A stretch of DNA of 64,000 bases from M3007 sp031425035 (GTDB lineage Bacteria > Bacteroidota > Bacteroidia > Chitinophagales > Saprospiraceae), in contig JANPIN010000083.1 in assembly GCA_031425035.1 (NCBI GenBank), forward strand, positions 16,913 through 80,912. Direction: 5' to 3'. The translations under genes and the position numbers were made by a program. Below the pieces are notes generated by a model that was not told the origin of the DNA, did no database searches, and worked only from the letters and a program-made list of their open reading frames with translations. This document shows positions 16,819-26,610 of the stretch, piece after piece. Positions within the stretch are counted from its first letter, which is position 1. Every line of letters starts with the position of its first letter.

Positions 16819-17919
16819 ATGAAACTTTACATCATTGCGGGGGAAGCCTCCGGCGACCTGCACGGCTCCAACCTGATCAAAGCCCTTAAAAAGCAGCAGC
16901 CGGATTTGCATTGCCGGGCCTGGGGCGGCGATATGATGCAGGCCACCGGAGCGGAATTGGTTCGCCACTATCGCGACCTGGCCTTCATGGGTTTTGTAGA
17001 AGTGGTCAAAAACCTGCGGGCCATCCTGGGCAACATCACATTTTGTAAGCGCGATATTCTTGCCTATCAACCTGATGCACTGGTGTTGATCGATTATCCC
17101 GGTTTCAATCTGCGGATTGCCAAATGGGCCAAAAGCCAGGGTTTGAAAGTGATCTATTATATTTCCCCGCAAATCTGGGCCTGGCATAGTTCGCGGGTGC
17201 ATGCTATTCAGCGCGATGTGGATCAAATGCTGGTGATATTACCCTTTGAAACCGATTTTTTTCAAAAATATGGCGTACAGGTGCAGTTTGTGGGCCATCC
17301 GCTGCTGGATGCCATGCCGCCTGCAACCGGCAAGACCGTTCAAAACGAATCGGCCCCACTGATTGCCCTGTTGCCCGGCAGCCGCCGTCAGGAAGTGCAG
17401 CGCATCCTTCCGCCCATGCTCCGGGTGACGCCATATTTCCCGGACTACCGGTTCGTAGTGGCGGGCGCTACGTCCCTGCCGGCAGATTTTTATCAGCCTT
17501 TTCTGAAAGATCACCCCAATGTTTCGCTGGTCAGTGGTCAGACCTATGCCCTGCTACAGGAAGCCCGGGCGGCACTGGTCAAATCCGGAACCTCCACCCT
17601 GGAGGCCGCCTTGTTTAATGTTCCCCAGGTGGTCTGTTATGCCGGCAATCCCCTGTCTTACCACATAGCACGGCGTTTGATCAATGTAAAATATATTTCC
17701 CTGGTCAACCTGATCATGGACCGGCCGCTGGTACGCGAACTAATTCAGGATGAATTAAATACGGAGAATTTACGGACGGCTTTAAGCGACCTGCTCGACC
17801 CGGCTCAGGCAGCGGCCCTGCAACAGGGCTACACGGAATTGCGGCAACGCCTGGGAGATGGCGGCGCGTCGGAACGGGCGGCTACGGCGGTGTTGGCTAC
17901 AGTGCGTAAAACAAACTAA
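16819..17919 (+). CDS. lpxB: Lipid-A-disaccharide synthase
   Basis: 366 residues, usual length. IIAGEASGDLHGSNL at the N-terminus is the LpxB signature; YISPQIWAWHSSRVHAI, FVGHPLLD, LLPGSRRQEVQR and KSGTSTLEAAL are conserved blocks of this GT19 family. The enzyme joins UDP-2,3-diacylglucosamine and lipid X to make the lipid A disaccharide at the inner membrane, so the organism has lipopolysaccharide or a related glycolipid. It begins 17 bases after a REP palindrome and its stop overlaps the stop of the next, convergent gene by 4 bases. Confidence 0.96.
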   Translation: MKLYIIAGEASGDLHGSNLIKALKKQQPDLHCRAWGGDMMQATGAELVRHYRDLAFMGFVEVVKNLRAILGNITFCKRDILAYQPDALVLIDYPGFNLRIAKWAKSQGLKVIYYISPQIWAWHSSRVHAIQRDVDQMLVILPFETDFFQKYGVQVQFVGHPLLDAMPPATGKTVQNESAPLIALLPGSRRQEVQRILPPMLRVTPYFPDYRFVVAGATSLPADFYQPFLKDHPNVSLVSGQTYALLQEARAALVKSGTSTLEAALFNVPQVVCYAGNPLSYHIARRLINVKYISLVNLIMDRPLVRELIQDELNTENLRTALSDLLDPAQAAALQQGYTELRQRLGDGGASERAATAVLATVRKTN

Positions 17920-18782
17920 TGTTTCTGAAATGGCAGTTTATAAATACTGCCTTGCGTTTTTACCAGGGCGGTATATGGACCCGGTGGCAGGACGCTGACA
18001 TCCAGCTGGGTGGTGCCGCTGGAATGGGCAATGGCGAACAGTTGTTCTTTTCCGGTGGCGTCGTTGACGGTGATCTTGCCTGATGGACAATTCATGATCC
18101 GCAGGACGTCCTGTACATTGTTCGTTTCCAGTTCCACTTCTTTTTCCGGGACTTTAGCTACCAGTTGCTCCAGGTTCAGGGGAAGCAATTGAAAATCCCG
18201 GAAGCGAGAAACGATAGCGATCAGGGGGATAGACTGACTGGGCACGGGTGCGCCGGCCAAAGGGCTGTCTTTGGGAATATACACCTTGTTTTTATAACCC
18301 ATGCTGTCGGTTATAGCCAGGCTGATGTTGCCAGAAAAAGTATCCCGGCGGTCGGCAAAGCGGATCTGTTCCAGGTGCACCAGCTGGCTTTCATACGCCG
18401 GTCCCACCTCGCCGAGGCGAATAGTTTTGGGTTTCGGCAGTGGTTGCCCGGTCAGAATGGCCCGGTAGGCCGTTATAGGGCTGATTTCCAGCAAGTTATT
18501 GTACACCGTCAGTTTGCCGCTGATCTCAATGCTATCACCGGCTTTAACTATTTTCTCAAAACCGGCGGCCGAACCCTGACCTGGGTAAATGGCTAAGCCG
18601 GCGGTACCGTCCTGTAAGTAACGCGTTTTACCCATTTCTGCACCGGTAGTTACTATGCCGCGTACCGTAACACTACTACCGGCGGCCTGGTTGCGCGCGC
18701 TGGCAATGGTCGTCATCTGGGCGGATACGGAAACTGTCAAAACAAGGGCGCCCAACATCAGGACCGAAATGCGTAGGAACAT
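17916..18782 (-). CDS. Secreted OB-fold protein with T9SS-like C-terminus
   Basis: 288 residues. Signal peptide VLMLGALVLTVSVSAQ; then an OB-fold nucleic-acid-binding-like domain (SSVTVRGIVTTG, RYLQDGTAGLAIY, GDSIEISGKLTVYNNLLEI, residues about 35-115) of the DUF5689/YhcR kind, and a second domain. The last 70 residues (GKITVNDATGKEQ, LPPGPYTALVKTQG, KLPFQKH) look like a shortened or diverged type A sorting domain without the usual YPNP opening. Whether it binds DNA or sugar is unknown. It lies 29 bases downstream of the giant secreted protein gene on the same strand. Confidence 0.65.
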   Translation of the reverse strand: MFLRISVLMLGALVLTVSVSAQMTTIASARNQAAGSSVTVRGIVTTGAEMGKTRYLQDGTAGLAIYPGQGSAAGFEKIVKAGDSIEISGKLTVYNNLLEISPITAYRAILTGQPLPKPKTIRLGEVGPAYESQLVHLEQIRFADRRDTFSGNISLAITDSMGYKNKVYIPKDSPLAGAPVPSQSIPLIAIVSRFRDFQLLPLNLEQLVAKVPEKEVELETNNVQDVLRIMNCPSGKITVNDATGKEQLFAIAHSSGTTQLDVSVLPPGPYTALVKTQGSIYKLPFQKH

Positions 18783-18811
18783 TATTGTCTGCTCTAAAAT
18801 TGAAAAATTAA

Positions 18812-21800
18812 TTAATTGACAACCGTCACATCACCGGAAAACACTTCGGTCGAACCATCGAAATACTGCACCTCCGTAACGTAAATATATACGCCCGGTT
18901 GTACGGCTTTACCACGAAAATTTCCGGACCAGCCAAATTCAGGTTCATTGGCAGGCAGATCGAGCCCCTCAAAAACGGTTTCGCCCCAGCGATCATATAC
19001 CCGCAGGAAACGCACGTTGGTGACTTCCGGACCGGCAAATACGGTCAGTACATTGTTGTAGGTATCTGAACGCAGGTTGATAATGTTGGGCACATAGACG
19101 CGTTCGGCCTTGTTTACCACTAGTAAAATATCGTCGCTGGCGGTACAGCCGAATGAATCCCGGACCTGCACCCGGTAGGTCTGGCTCTGCGTTGGTTTGG
19201 CCCAGGTAGCCTGGTCATTTGGCTGCTGCAAAAAGGTCGTAGGCGTCCAAATATAACTGGCTATTTTAAACGAATTCGTTTCGGCCTCCAGTAAGGTACT
19301 ATCCCCAAAATTCAGGTTCACATCCGGACCCAGATCAACCAGCAGCGGTGGCGGGGCCATAATATTGAAGAGCTCTTCCGTAACACAGCCGTTCGCATCC
19401 GCTACGGACAGGTTGTAAGCGCCCGCCGGCAGTGGTTTGATCAGCAGCGGCAGGCTGTCCACCGGCTGACTGGTCTGGCCATTTATCTGGAAGGTGTAAG
19501 GACCGGTGCTGCCGGCAATGGAATCCAGGACCAGAGCGCCATTTACATCGCCAAAACAAGGGGGCGCCTGTAGCGAATAAGCTATATTAATGGCTGGTGG
19601 CGAGGTGAGAAGAAAGGAATCCTGAAACAAACAGCCGGCTTTATCCGTCAGGAGAACAGCATAGGTACCGGCAGATAAATTTTGCAGCACGAATCCGGTC
19701 TCGCCCGTACTCCAGCTGGCTGTAAAGGGCGAAATTCCACCACTCGGGGTAATGGTGATCGCAGCATTACTTTCGTTCGGGCAACTGACGTTAAAACCCT
19801 GATAATCGGAGAGCACGGCAGTGGCCGTCAAATTACTAACAGACACTGTAGCCCCTTGGCCAATACTGACCGGGCAGGCATTCCCCGTAGCTACCAAATT
19901 CGTGATGGCATAGGTCGTAGTCACAGTCGGTTGCACACTGACCATGGCGCCATTCTGCAAACCATTCAGTTGGATCGGTGTCACGCCCCCGCCGATGGTC
20001 AGGTTATAGGGTGCGCCACCGCTGAGTTGCAGCGTCAGCATAGCCGAATCGCCGACACAAATACTTTGATCCTGGAGTAAAGCGGCCGTAGGAGCCGTAT
20101 TGACCTGCACCGTAGCCATGCCGCTGACGGTACCGGCACAAAGTCCATCCTGAATGCTGATCAAAGTGAAGATCTGCGGGGACTGAATATTTCCGGAGGA
20201 GATAAAAAAGTTATTCAGGGGCGTTGTCACAGCCTGCTGATTCCCATTCAGGGCATATACGATCTGAAACGGCGGCGCACCGATGGACTGGATCTGGAAA
20301 GCCACGCTACCGCCCTGACAAATGGTGGTATCTCCGGCCAGGCTCGCACTTGGCGGCGTATGCACGTTGACCGTTGCGCTGCCACTCACCGTGCCCGCAC
20401 AGCCACCCGTACCCGTCACGGAAACGATTGTATACATCGTTGTATCGGCGGGCTGGACATTCAACGTGAAACTGGAGCCGGTGGACACGCCCGTTTGGGA
20501 GTTGCCATTGGCCGTATAAGTAAAGTTAAAGGGGCCGCTACCCGTAAACTGCAGATTAAGCGCCGCCGATCCTCCAGGGCAAATGTCGGCGACCCCGGAA
20601 ATGCTCCCGGTAGGCGGAACGCGCCAGACCACGGTCGGTCCGGTGGCAAATGACAAACACGGATCATTCAGGTCCACATTGCCCCCCAGCACATTGCCGG
20701 CCAAAGCGACGATGTAGTACGTGGTTCCGGGCGTCATTGTACTGGAATTATAAGGGAACAAGGGAGTAGCACTGATGGCCAGCACCGACCAGGTCGGCGG
20801 GTTGGGCATAGTTGCCAGATAGTACAACAAAGTATCATTCCCATCCAGGGTAAAACCGGTAGCCGCCGGCGTGGAAGCTGCAGTGCCAATGCAGAGGACG
20901 AGGGGTGTTTGTCCAAGATTACCGGCACTGGTCGTACAGGCGCAAACTGGTACGCCGCTGACACTATCTTGCCCACAGTTGTACTGACTATCGATGGCCT
21001 GGAAATTATAAGGCTGCGCAACAGGAATGCTATTACTGATAAAATGACCGTTTACGGCGTTGAAATTGCCCGGTACGGTGCCGGTAATAGTGGCAGAGCC
21101 GCCATTCAGCACGTCGAACTCCACGGTATACGTCTGGTTATCCGCCGAACAGGTCACCACCGGGTTCATAATATCCGGCGCCTGGTGCACGGTCACGATG
21201 GCCTGTCCGCTGACCGTACCGGGACAGTTGGCATCCTGCACACCGGTCAGAATAAAGGTGGTTGTTTGCTGTAGATTGGCTATAATGTTGTACGTATTCT
21301 GCACAGCCGTTGCATTCACCGTCTGGCCGTTATTGGTGTAGGAAAACGTGTAAGGCCCCTGCCCGGTAAAGGTTATTTTAATGGGTAGCGGCACCCCTTT
21401 ACAAACATCGTAAGTGCCGCTGATGGTCCCGGTGGGCTCTGCATTCCATAACACCGGCGTACCGACGGCGACGGACAAACAAAGATCGGTAAACACCACG
21501 CCACCCGCGCCGTTGCTGTTGCCTACGACGGTTGAAATGTAGTATATAGTGCCGAAACTCGTCGTGCCCGGTATAAAATTGAAACTTGGCGTCGTGCTGG
21601 TGGCCAGTACCGTACCCAGCGAATCTACGGCGCTGGTATGCAGTACATATATCAACGCATCATTGTTATCCAGTGTCTGGTTACCGTTGCCGGGCGCCAC
21701 CGCGGGACTGCTTTTGCAAAATTTCAGCAGACTGGTACCGGCCATAGTTCCCGCATCTGATACACAGGCGCAGGTGGGCGTGCCGGCGAACATTGCCTGA

Positions 21801-24800
21801 CCGCATTGGAAACTATCCTGTAGCGTGACACTGTAGGCCTGACCAAAAGGGTAAGCGGCACTCGTAAAAGTGCTGCCGTTGAAGGTTCCCGTTACGCCGG
21901 TCACCGTATACGGCGCCTGGCCGGCGAGTACGTCGAATGTTAAACTATACGTCAACGTATTATTGTCGCAGGAAACTGTGGGCGTTCCCAGTTGTGGCGT
22001 GGTTTGCACACTGATGTTCGCCTGGCCGCTGACGGCGCCATTCTGGCAAAACTGATCCGTGACGCTGACTAATTCTACGGACGTATTTTGTCCCGGACTC
22101 AGGGAAAGGTTATAGTTCGTTGCATTGATGGGCCCGACCACGGGTTGATTCACCCCGGCAATTGAATAAACGAATGAAAAAGGGGCCGTTCCGCTGAAAG
22201 TAATAGGCAGCGTAGCGGAACCACCCGTACAAATACTGGTGTCTGTGGCGGCGAGTACGGCGCCGGGCGATGGATGAAAAACGACCGGCGTGCCCTGGGC
22301 AACGGAAAAGCAGGGATCGGCCTGATCAACCTGGCCGCTGGCGGCATTTCCCACCACGGAAGATACATAGTAGGTGACATTGGTCTGCATGCCCGGCAGG
22401 AAGGTAAACTGCGGCTGATTACTCCAGGCCAGCAGCGTACCCAGTGGCAAACCCGGACTGGTATGTAACAAATAAAGCAGCACATCATCGGCATCCAGGA
22501 AAGATCCGGTAGCCGGTGCAACTTGCAGCGTATCCGTCTGGCAGACCGTTACCGGACTCAGGCTCATCGTACCGGCTTCACTCGTGCAATTGCAGTTGGG
22601 CACGCCGCTGACGGTCGTGGCGCCGCAATTACTGTTGTCGTTAAAAGAAAAATTATAACTCTGCGCAATGGGTAAAGAGCTGCTGACGAAATGATTACCC
22701 GTGAAAGTACCCGCGCCGGAAACCAGGGTATAGGGCGGCGTTCCATTTAAAACATCAAATTCAATCTGGTAATTCGTACTGGTAGCATCACATATAATAC
22801 TGATGTTAGCGTACGACGGCAGGTAGTTGACCGTAATCGTGGCTGAACCCGAAGAAATACCCGTACAACCCGGCGATTCAGTCGTGGTCAGTACATAGGT
22901 GGTGGTGGCAGACGTTTGAACCGGCAAAAAATAGGGGTCGTCAAAAGTGGTGATGGGCGCCTGAATTACGCCATTCTGGGTATAATAGATCGTAAAGGGG
23001 CCCGTACCCGTGAAATCGACCAGGACATTCGTATTCGCCGTGGTACAAAAGGTAGCGTCTCCCGATAAATTGGCGGTCGGCGGACTGAAAACGAAAACAA
23101 CCGCCTGACCGCTGACCGTACCGGTACAAAAGCCGTTAGTCAAGCTGAGCAGTTTGTAAAAGCTGCCAATGGGCGGATTCACATTCAGCGTATAGCTATT
23201 TAAAGTAGTCGTTATGGGGGGCTGGGCGATGCCGTTAATAGTGTACACAAAAATATAGGGCCCGTTTCCTTGAAAGGCGAAAAAAACCTGGGTTCCGCTT
23301 CCATTTTGACAGACCTGCCCGCCACCACTCACTTCACCCGTCAGCTCAGGAAGCACGTTTACGACCACCGTATCTTTCTTTAAACTGCTGCAGCCACTAC
23401 CCATCAGGCTGGTAAGAATGTAAGTCGTAGTCACTGCCGGCGACACGAACAGGGTATCTTTATTCACGGCAACCGTGTCCGGACTTTGTAAAATACCATT
23501 AGCCGAGTAGGTATAAATGAAGGGCGGCGTACCGGTGAAATTTAAGCGCAACTGGGCGGCACTACTACTGCATATGGTCGTATCTGCCGAAAAAGTACCC
23601 GTTGGCGCAGCAAACACCTGAATCACGTACTGCCCGCTCACCAAACCGCTGCACGATGCATTACTGACACTGACCAGGCGGATCGTATCCTGTCCGGCCG
23701 GGGGTTGCAATGCTAAGAAATAAGTGTCGAACGGGGCAGTGACCGGTGCCTGGGCCACATTATTGATCGAATATATGAAGGTGTAAGGACCGCCACCGGT
23801 TAGATTTACCTGCAGCGTATCTTTTCCACCGGCACAGAATGCATTGGAACCACTTACCAGTGTAGCAGTTGGACCCGGATTTAAACTGACCACGGCCTGC
23901 CCGGAAAACGTGCCTGTACAGCCGTTCGACGTCAACCCGGTCAGCACATACGTCGTTGGAACCTGCGGATTTACGTTGAAAACATAAGGGTTATTCGGCG
24001 TGGTAATCGGCGTTTGCGCAACATTATTAGCGGTATAATTGATCGTAAACGGTCCGCTACCCGTAAAATTAATGGTAAGGGGGGCCGGGGCACCCGGGCA
24101 TACCATCTGCGTGCCGGAAAGGACGGCCGTCGGTGGACTGCCTACCACGGCCGTGTATGTGCCCGCAGTCGTGCCCGGGCAACCGTTGGCCGTTACGCTG
24201 GCCAGGGTGTACACATTGTTGCCATTACCGGACGGCGCGCTAAAAGTATAGATCGGGCCGGTGGCCACGATGGCCGGCTGGTTAACACCGTTGAGTTGAT
24301 ACACCAGATTATAGCTGCCGGGGCCGTTAAAAGTAACCTGTAATTGTACGGCCTGGCCATTACAAATATTCACGCTTCCAGAAGTCAGGGTTGCCGTTGG
24401 TGCGGGGTTCACCGTGATACTGGCGCCCCCGTTTAAAGTCCCCGTACAGCCGTTGGCCGTTACCGCACTGAGTTCATAAACGGTGCTGACGGTCGGACTG
24501 ACGCTAAAAGAATACAGACTGGAGGAGGTGGTAATAGGGGTTTGCGCGACCCCGTTCGCCGTATAGTTAACCGTGTAAGGTCCGGTTCCTGTAAAATTCA
24601 TGCTTAATTGCGTGCTTTGCCCCGCGCAAATGGTGGCATCACCGGAAAGCGCGGCGGATGGCGTTTGCTTGACCGTCAGGACATAATTTCCACTGACTGT
24701 ACCCGTACAACCATTATTGCTTACGGACGCCAATGTATAGGTATAAATACCGGCATTGGGCATTAGGTTAAGGGTATAGGTCGGCCCGGAGACCGTAACT

Positions 24801-25531
24801 GGAGGCTGGTTGACCCCATTGATCCGGTACACCAGCGTAAAGGGTCCGGCACCGTTGAAATTGACATCCAGATCCAGGTTTTGTCCGGTACAAATAGTTT
24901 GGCTGCCGCCTGTAAGCGTCGCGACAGGAATGGGCGTTACGTTAACGGCCGCGCTTCCGGTACCGGCATTGGTGCAGGTATTGGATGTAATGCTGGTTAA
25001 ACTGACCGTTGCGCTATTCGTCAGGGGCAGGTTGAGGGTGTATGGATTCAGGCTCGTGGTAATGGGCGCCTGATCAACCCCGTCGATGGCGTAAACAAAC
25101 GTATAGGGAGCGTTTCCGCCGGAGAAATTAACGGAAAATACCGCGTTTTGTCCGCCACAAATATTTGCTGGTCCCGTCAAAGCCAGGGATCCTGTTGGTA
25201 ATGGATAGCCGGTAACTGTAAACATTTGTGCCGGCCCGGTACAGTTCTCCGTAGCTGTAACCGTAAAAGTTACGGAAACGGGAAAAGGAATGGTCGGTAC
25301 TGGGAAAGATATATTGCCGGTACCGTTCAAGCCGCCGAAGATGGGTAAATTGGCCGTCCAGTTATAGGTAGCGGTCGGACTGCTGCCGGTAAAAATAACG
25401 TCCAGCTGGCCGCCGGAACAGACGATTATATTTCCCGGGTTATTGACGGTTGGACAAGGTTGTGCAAAAATGGGTTGCACCATTAAAAGCAAGGAAAACA
25501 AGAAGGAAATGCGAAATAAATGATGTGGCAT
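18812..25531 (-). CDS. Giant modular secreted protein with gliding-motility (T9SS type B) C-terminal domain
   Basis: 2239 residues from ATG 25531, which opens a clean signal peptide (PHHLFRISFLFSLLLMVQPIFAQ shortened to FLFSLLLMVQPIFAQ). The body is about 14-16 copies of an 85-90 residue Ig-like module with conserved words ICxGQ, FTGTGPFT, YTxNGxxQxPITT, TTYxLxxV and GCTGTxSG. Between later copies sits a different module of about 190 residues, three times, marked by EFDVLNG, CNCTSEAGTM and TYYVSSVVGN. Two SprB-like repeats (ISPFTASWSTGETG, CFGDVNGALVL) follow, then a CHU_C domain (YVPNIINL, VYDRWGETVFEG, GVYIYVTEV). It is likely an extracellular adhesin attached to the surface. The frame opens earlier (25660), but that part has no signal peptide. 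Confidence 0.9.
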   Translation of the reverse strand: MPHHLFRISFLFSLLLMVQPIFAQPCPTVNNPGNIIVCSGGQLDVIFTGSSPTATYNWTANLPIFGGLNGTGNISFPVPTIPFPVSVTFTVTATENCTGPAQMFTVTGYPLPTGSLALTGPANICGGQNAVFSVNFSGGNAPYTFVYAIDGVDQAPITTSLNPYTLNLPLTNSATVSLTSITSNTCTNAGTGSAAVNVTPIPVATLTGGSQTICTGQNLDLDVNFNGAGPFTLVYRINGVNQPPVTVSGPTYTLNLMPNAGIYTYTLASVSNNGCTGTVSGNYVLTVKQTPSAALSGDATICAGQSTQLSMNFTGTGPYTVNYTANGVAQTPITTSSSLYSFSVSPTVSTVYELSAVTANGCTGTLNGGASITVNPAPTATLTSGSVNICNGQAVQLQVTFNGPGSYNLVYQLNGVNQPAIVATGPIYTFSAPSGNGNNVYTLASVTANGCPGTTAGTYTAVVGSPPTAVLSGTQMVCPGAPAPLTINFTGSGPFTINYTANNVAQTPITTPNNPYVFNVNPQVPTTYVLTGLTSNGCTGTFSGQAVVSLNPGPTATLVSGSNAFCAGGKDTLQVNLTGGGPYTFIYSINNVAQAPVTAPFDTYFLALQPPAGQDTIRLVSVSNASCSGLVSGQYVIQVFAAPTGTFSADTTICSSSAAQLRLNFTGTPPFIYTYSANGILQSPDTVAVNKDTLFVSPAVTTTYILTSLMGSGCSSLKKDTVVVNVLPELTGEVSGGGQVCQNGSGTQVFFAFQGNGPYIFVYTINGIAQPPITTTLNSYTLNVNPPIGSFYKLLSLTNGFCTGTVSGQAVVFVFSPPTANLSGDATFCTTANTNVLVDFTGTGPFTIYYTQNGVIQAPITTFDDPYFLPVQTSATTTYVLTTTESPGCTGISSGSATITVNYLPSYANISIICDATSTNYQIEFDVLNGTPPYTLVSGAGTFTGNHFVSSSLPIAQSYNFSFNDNSNCGATTVSGVPNCNCTSEAGTMSLSPVTVCQTDTLQVAPATGSFLDADDVLLYLLHTSPGLPLGTLLAWSNQPQFTFLPGMQTNVTYYVSSVVGNAASGQVDQADPCFSVAQGTPVVFHPSPGAVLAATDTSICTGGSATLPITFSGTAPFSFVYSIAGVNQPVVGPINATNYNLSLSPGQNTSVELVSVTDQFCQNGAVSGQANISVQTTPQLGTPTVSCDNNTLTYSLTFDVLAGQAPYTVTGVTGTFNGSTFTSAAYPFGQAYSVTLQDSFQCGQAMFAGTPTCACVSDAGTMAGTSLLKFCKSSPAVAPGNGNQTLDNNDALIYVLHTSAVDSLGTVLATSTTPSFNFIPGTTSFGTIYYISTVVGNSNGAGGVVFTDLCLSVAVGTPVLWNAEPTGTISGTYDVCKGVPLPIKITFTGQGPYTFSYTNNGQTVNATAVQNTYNIIANLQQTTTFILTGVQDANCPGTVSGQAIVTVHQAPDIMNPVVTCSADNQTYTVEFDVLNGGSATITGTVPGNFNAVNGHFISNSIPVAQPYNFQAIDSQYNCGQDSVSGVPVCACTTSAGNLGQTPLVLCIGTAASTPAATGFTLDGNDTLLYYLATMPNPPTWSVLAISATPLFPYNSSTMTPGTTYYIVALAGNVLGGNVDLNDPCLSFATGPTVVWRVPPTGSISGVADICPGGSAALNLQFTGSGPFNFTYTANGNSQTGVSTGSSFTLNVQPADTTMYTIVSVTGTGGCAGTVSGSATVNVHTPPSASLAGDTTICQGGSVAFQIQSIGAPPFQIVYALNGNQQAVTTPLNNFFISSGNIQSPQIFTLISIQDGLCAGTVSGMATVQVNTAPTAALLQDQSICVGDSAMLTLQLSGGAPYNLTIGGGVTPIQLNGLQNGAMVSVQPTVTTTYAITNLVATGNACPVSIGQGATVSVSNLTATAVLSDYQGFNVSCPNESNAAITITPSGGISPFTASWSTGETGFVLQNLSAGTYAVLLTDKAGCLFQDSFLLTSPPAINIAYSLQAPPCFGDVNGALVLDSIAGSTGPYTFQINGQTSQPVDSLPLLIKPLPAGAYNLSVADANGCVTEELFNIMAPPPLLVDLGPDVNLNFGDSTLLEAETNSFKIASYIWTPTTFLQQPNDQATWAKPTQSQTYRVQVRDSFGCTASDDILLVVNKAERVYVPNIINLRSDTYNNVLTVFAGPEVTNVRFLRVYDRWGETVFEGLDLPANEPEFGWSGNFRGKAVQPGVYIYVTEVQYFDGSTEVFSGDVTVVN

Positions 25532-25704
25532 GGCGGGAAAATGAACACCGAAAGTTTGAAAAAAGCACTGGGAGTAAAAGGGACAGATATCTGATAACGG
25601 CGCGAATGTAATGAATAAGCCTTGAAAGACAGCCGGCAGCCATGGAAAGGCGGATTCCATTAATTAACGTTCTGCGCTTTCCAAAACGCGCGGCAGACTT
25701 TAGC

Positions 25705-25712
25705 TACTTTTG
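25705..25712 (+). promoter_or_regulatory. Promoter -7 element for yggS
   Basis: TACTTTTG fits TAnnTTTG exactly and lies 17 bases before ATG 25729. With so short a leader, the Met codon two codons on (25735) may be the true start. No TTG found 19 bases upstream. Confidence 0.45.
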
Positions 25713-25728
25713 CCGGATTTAACCCAAA

Positions 25729-26385
25729 ATGTATATGTTTTCCGAACTCGTTGCCGAACTCTCCAAACGATGTGTGACACTCGTGGCCGTAAGCAAAACG
25801 CATCCGGCTGAAAAAATTCTGGATGTATACCAGCAAGGACAGCGCCACTTTGGCGAGAACCGCCCGCAAGAGATGCTGGAAAAGCACACTACGCTGCCCG
25901 GAGACATTCACTGGCATTTTATCGGCCACCTGCAAACCAATAAGGTGCGCCAGATCGCGCCCATCGTGCATCTCATTCATTCTATCGACAGTCTCAAACT
26001 TTTACAGGTTGTGAATAAGGAAGCAGCCCGTGCCAATCGGGTACTGGACTGCCTTTTGCAGTTTCATATTGCTAAGGAGGAAACAAAGTTTGGCTTTTCC
26101 GCAGCAGATGCACGTATTATGCTGGCCGGCAAAGATTTTCAAGACTTACAACATGTGCGGATCTGCGGGGTCATGGGCATGGCCACGTATACGGAGGATA
26201 CCGAACTTGTACGCAGCGAATTTCGGGACTTACGGCAAATATTTGAGTCCCTGCAACGTGATTTTTTCGCTGCATCGCCTTATTTCCGGGAATGTTCCAT
26301 GGGCATGTCTGGCGACTGGCGCATAGCAGTAGAAGAAGGAAGCACCATGGTGCGGATCGGCAGCCTGCTTTTTGGAGCGCGATAA
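25729..26385 (+). CDS. yggS: YggS/PLPBP-family pyridoxal phosphate homeostasis protein
   Basis: 218 residues, usual length. VAVSKTHPAEKI near residue 20 carries the PLP-binding lysine (Lys23); HFGENRPQEMLEK, WHFIGHLQTNK, HSIDSLKLL, KFGFS, CGVMGMA, SMGMSGDWRIAVEEGSTMVRIGSLLFG are the family blocks (the last shortened: SMGMSGDW, GSTMVRIGSLLFG). The protein is a single-domain alanine-racemase-like barrel that binds PLP and keeps free PLP and amino-acid pools in balance; it has no known catalytic activity. Monocistronic by context. Confidence 0.95.
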   Translation: MYMFSELVAELSKRCVTLVAVSKTHPAEKILDVYQQGQRHFGENRPQEMLEKHTTLPGDIHWHFIGHLQTNKVRQIAPIVHLIHSIDSLKLLQVVNKEAARANRVLDCLLQFHIAKEETKFGFSAADARIMLAGKDFQDLQHVRICGVMGMATYTEDTELVRSEFRDLRQIFESLQRDFFAASPYFRECSMGMSGDWRIAVEEGSTMVRIGSLLFGAR

Positions 26386-26468
26386 ACCACAGGACCGTCT
26401 TTTTTGTGATTTTTCAAATCACTCTATTATTTGGCAAAGCCTTTTTTCCCAACCGAATAATTCTTTAA

Positions 26469-26491
26469 AAAACCGGCCCATCCGGTTTTAT
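26469..26491 (+). terminator. Possible terminator after yggS
   Basis: AAAACCGG (26469-26476) pairs with CCGGTTTT (26482-26489) over a 5-base loop, 83 bases after the yggS stop. The rest of the 225-base gap is AT-rich and holds nothing else I can name before the next promoter. Confidence 0.4.
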
Positions 26492-26555
26492 CCTTGTTTT
26501 TCAAAATCAAACACATTAGTTGTTTTCCGATTTCCCATTTTGGTAGAATTAAGTA

Positions 26556-26563
26556 TAACTTTG
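26556..26563 (+). promoter_or_regulatory. Promoter -7 element for the rhodanese-like gene
   Basis: TAACTTTG fits TAnnTTTG and is followed by CAGCC. It leaves a leader of about 40 bases before ATG 26611. The nearest TTG is 13 bases upstream, too near for the standard spacing. Confidence 0.45.
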
Positions 26564-26610
26564 CAGCCTTATTAAGCAACGATAATTTTGCAAATCAACT
26601 ACTACACATC

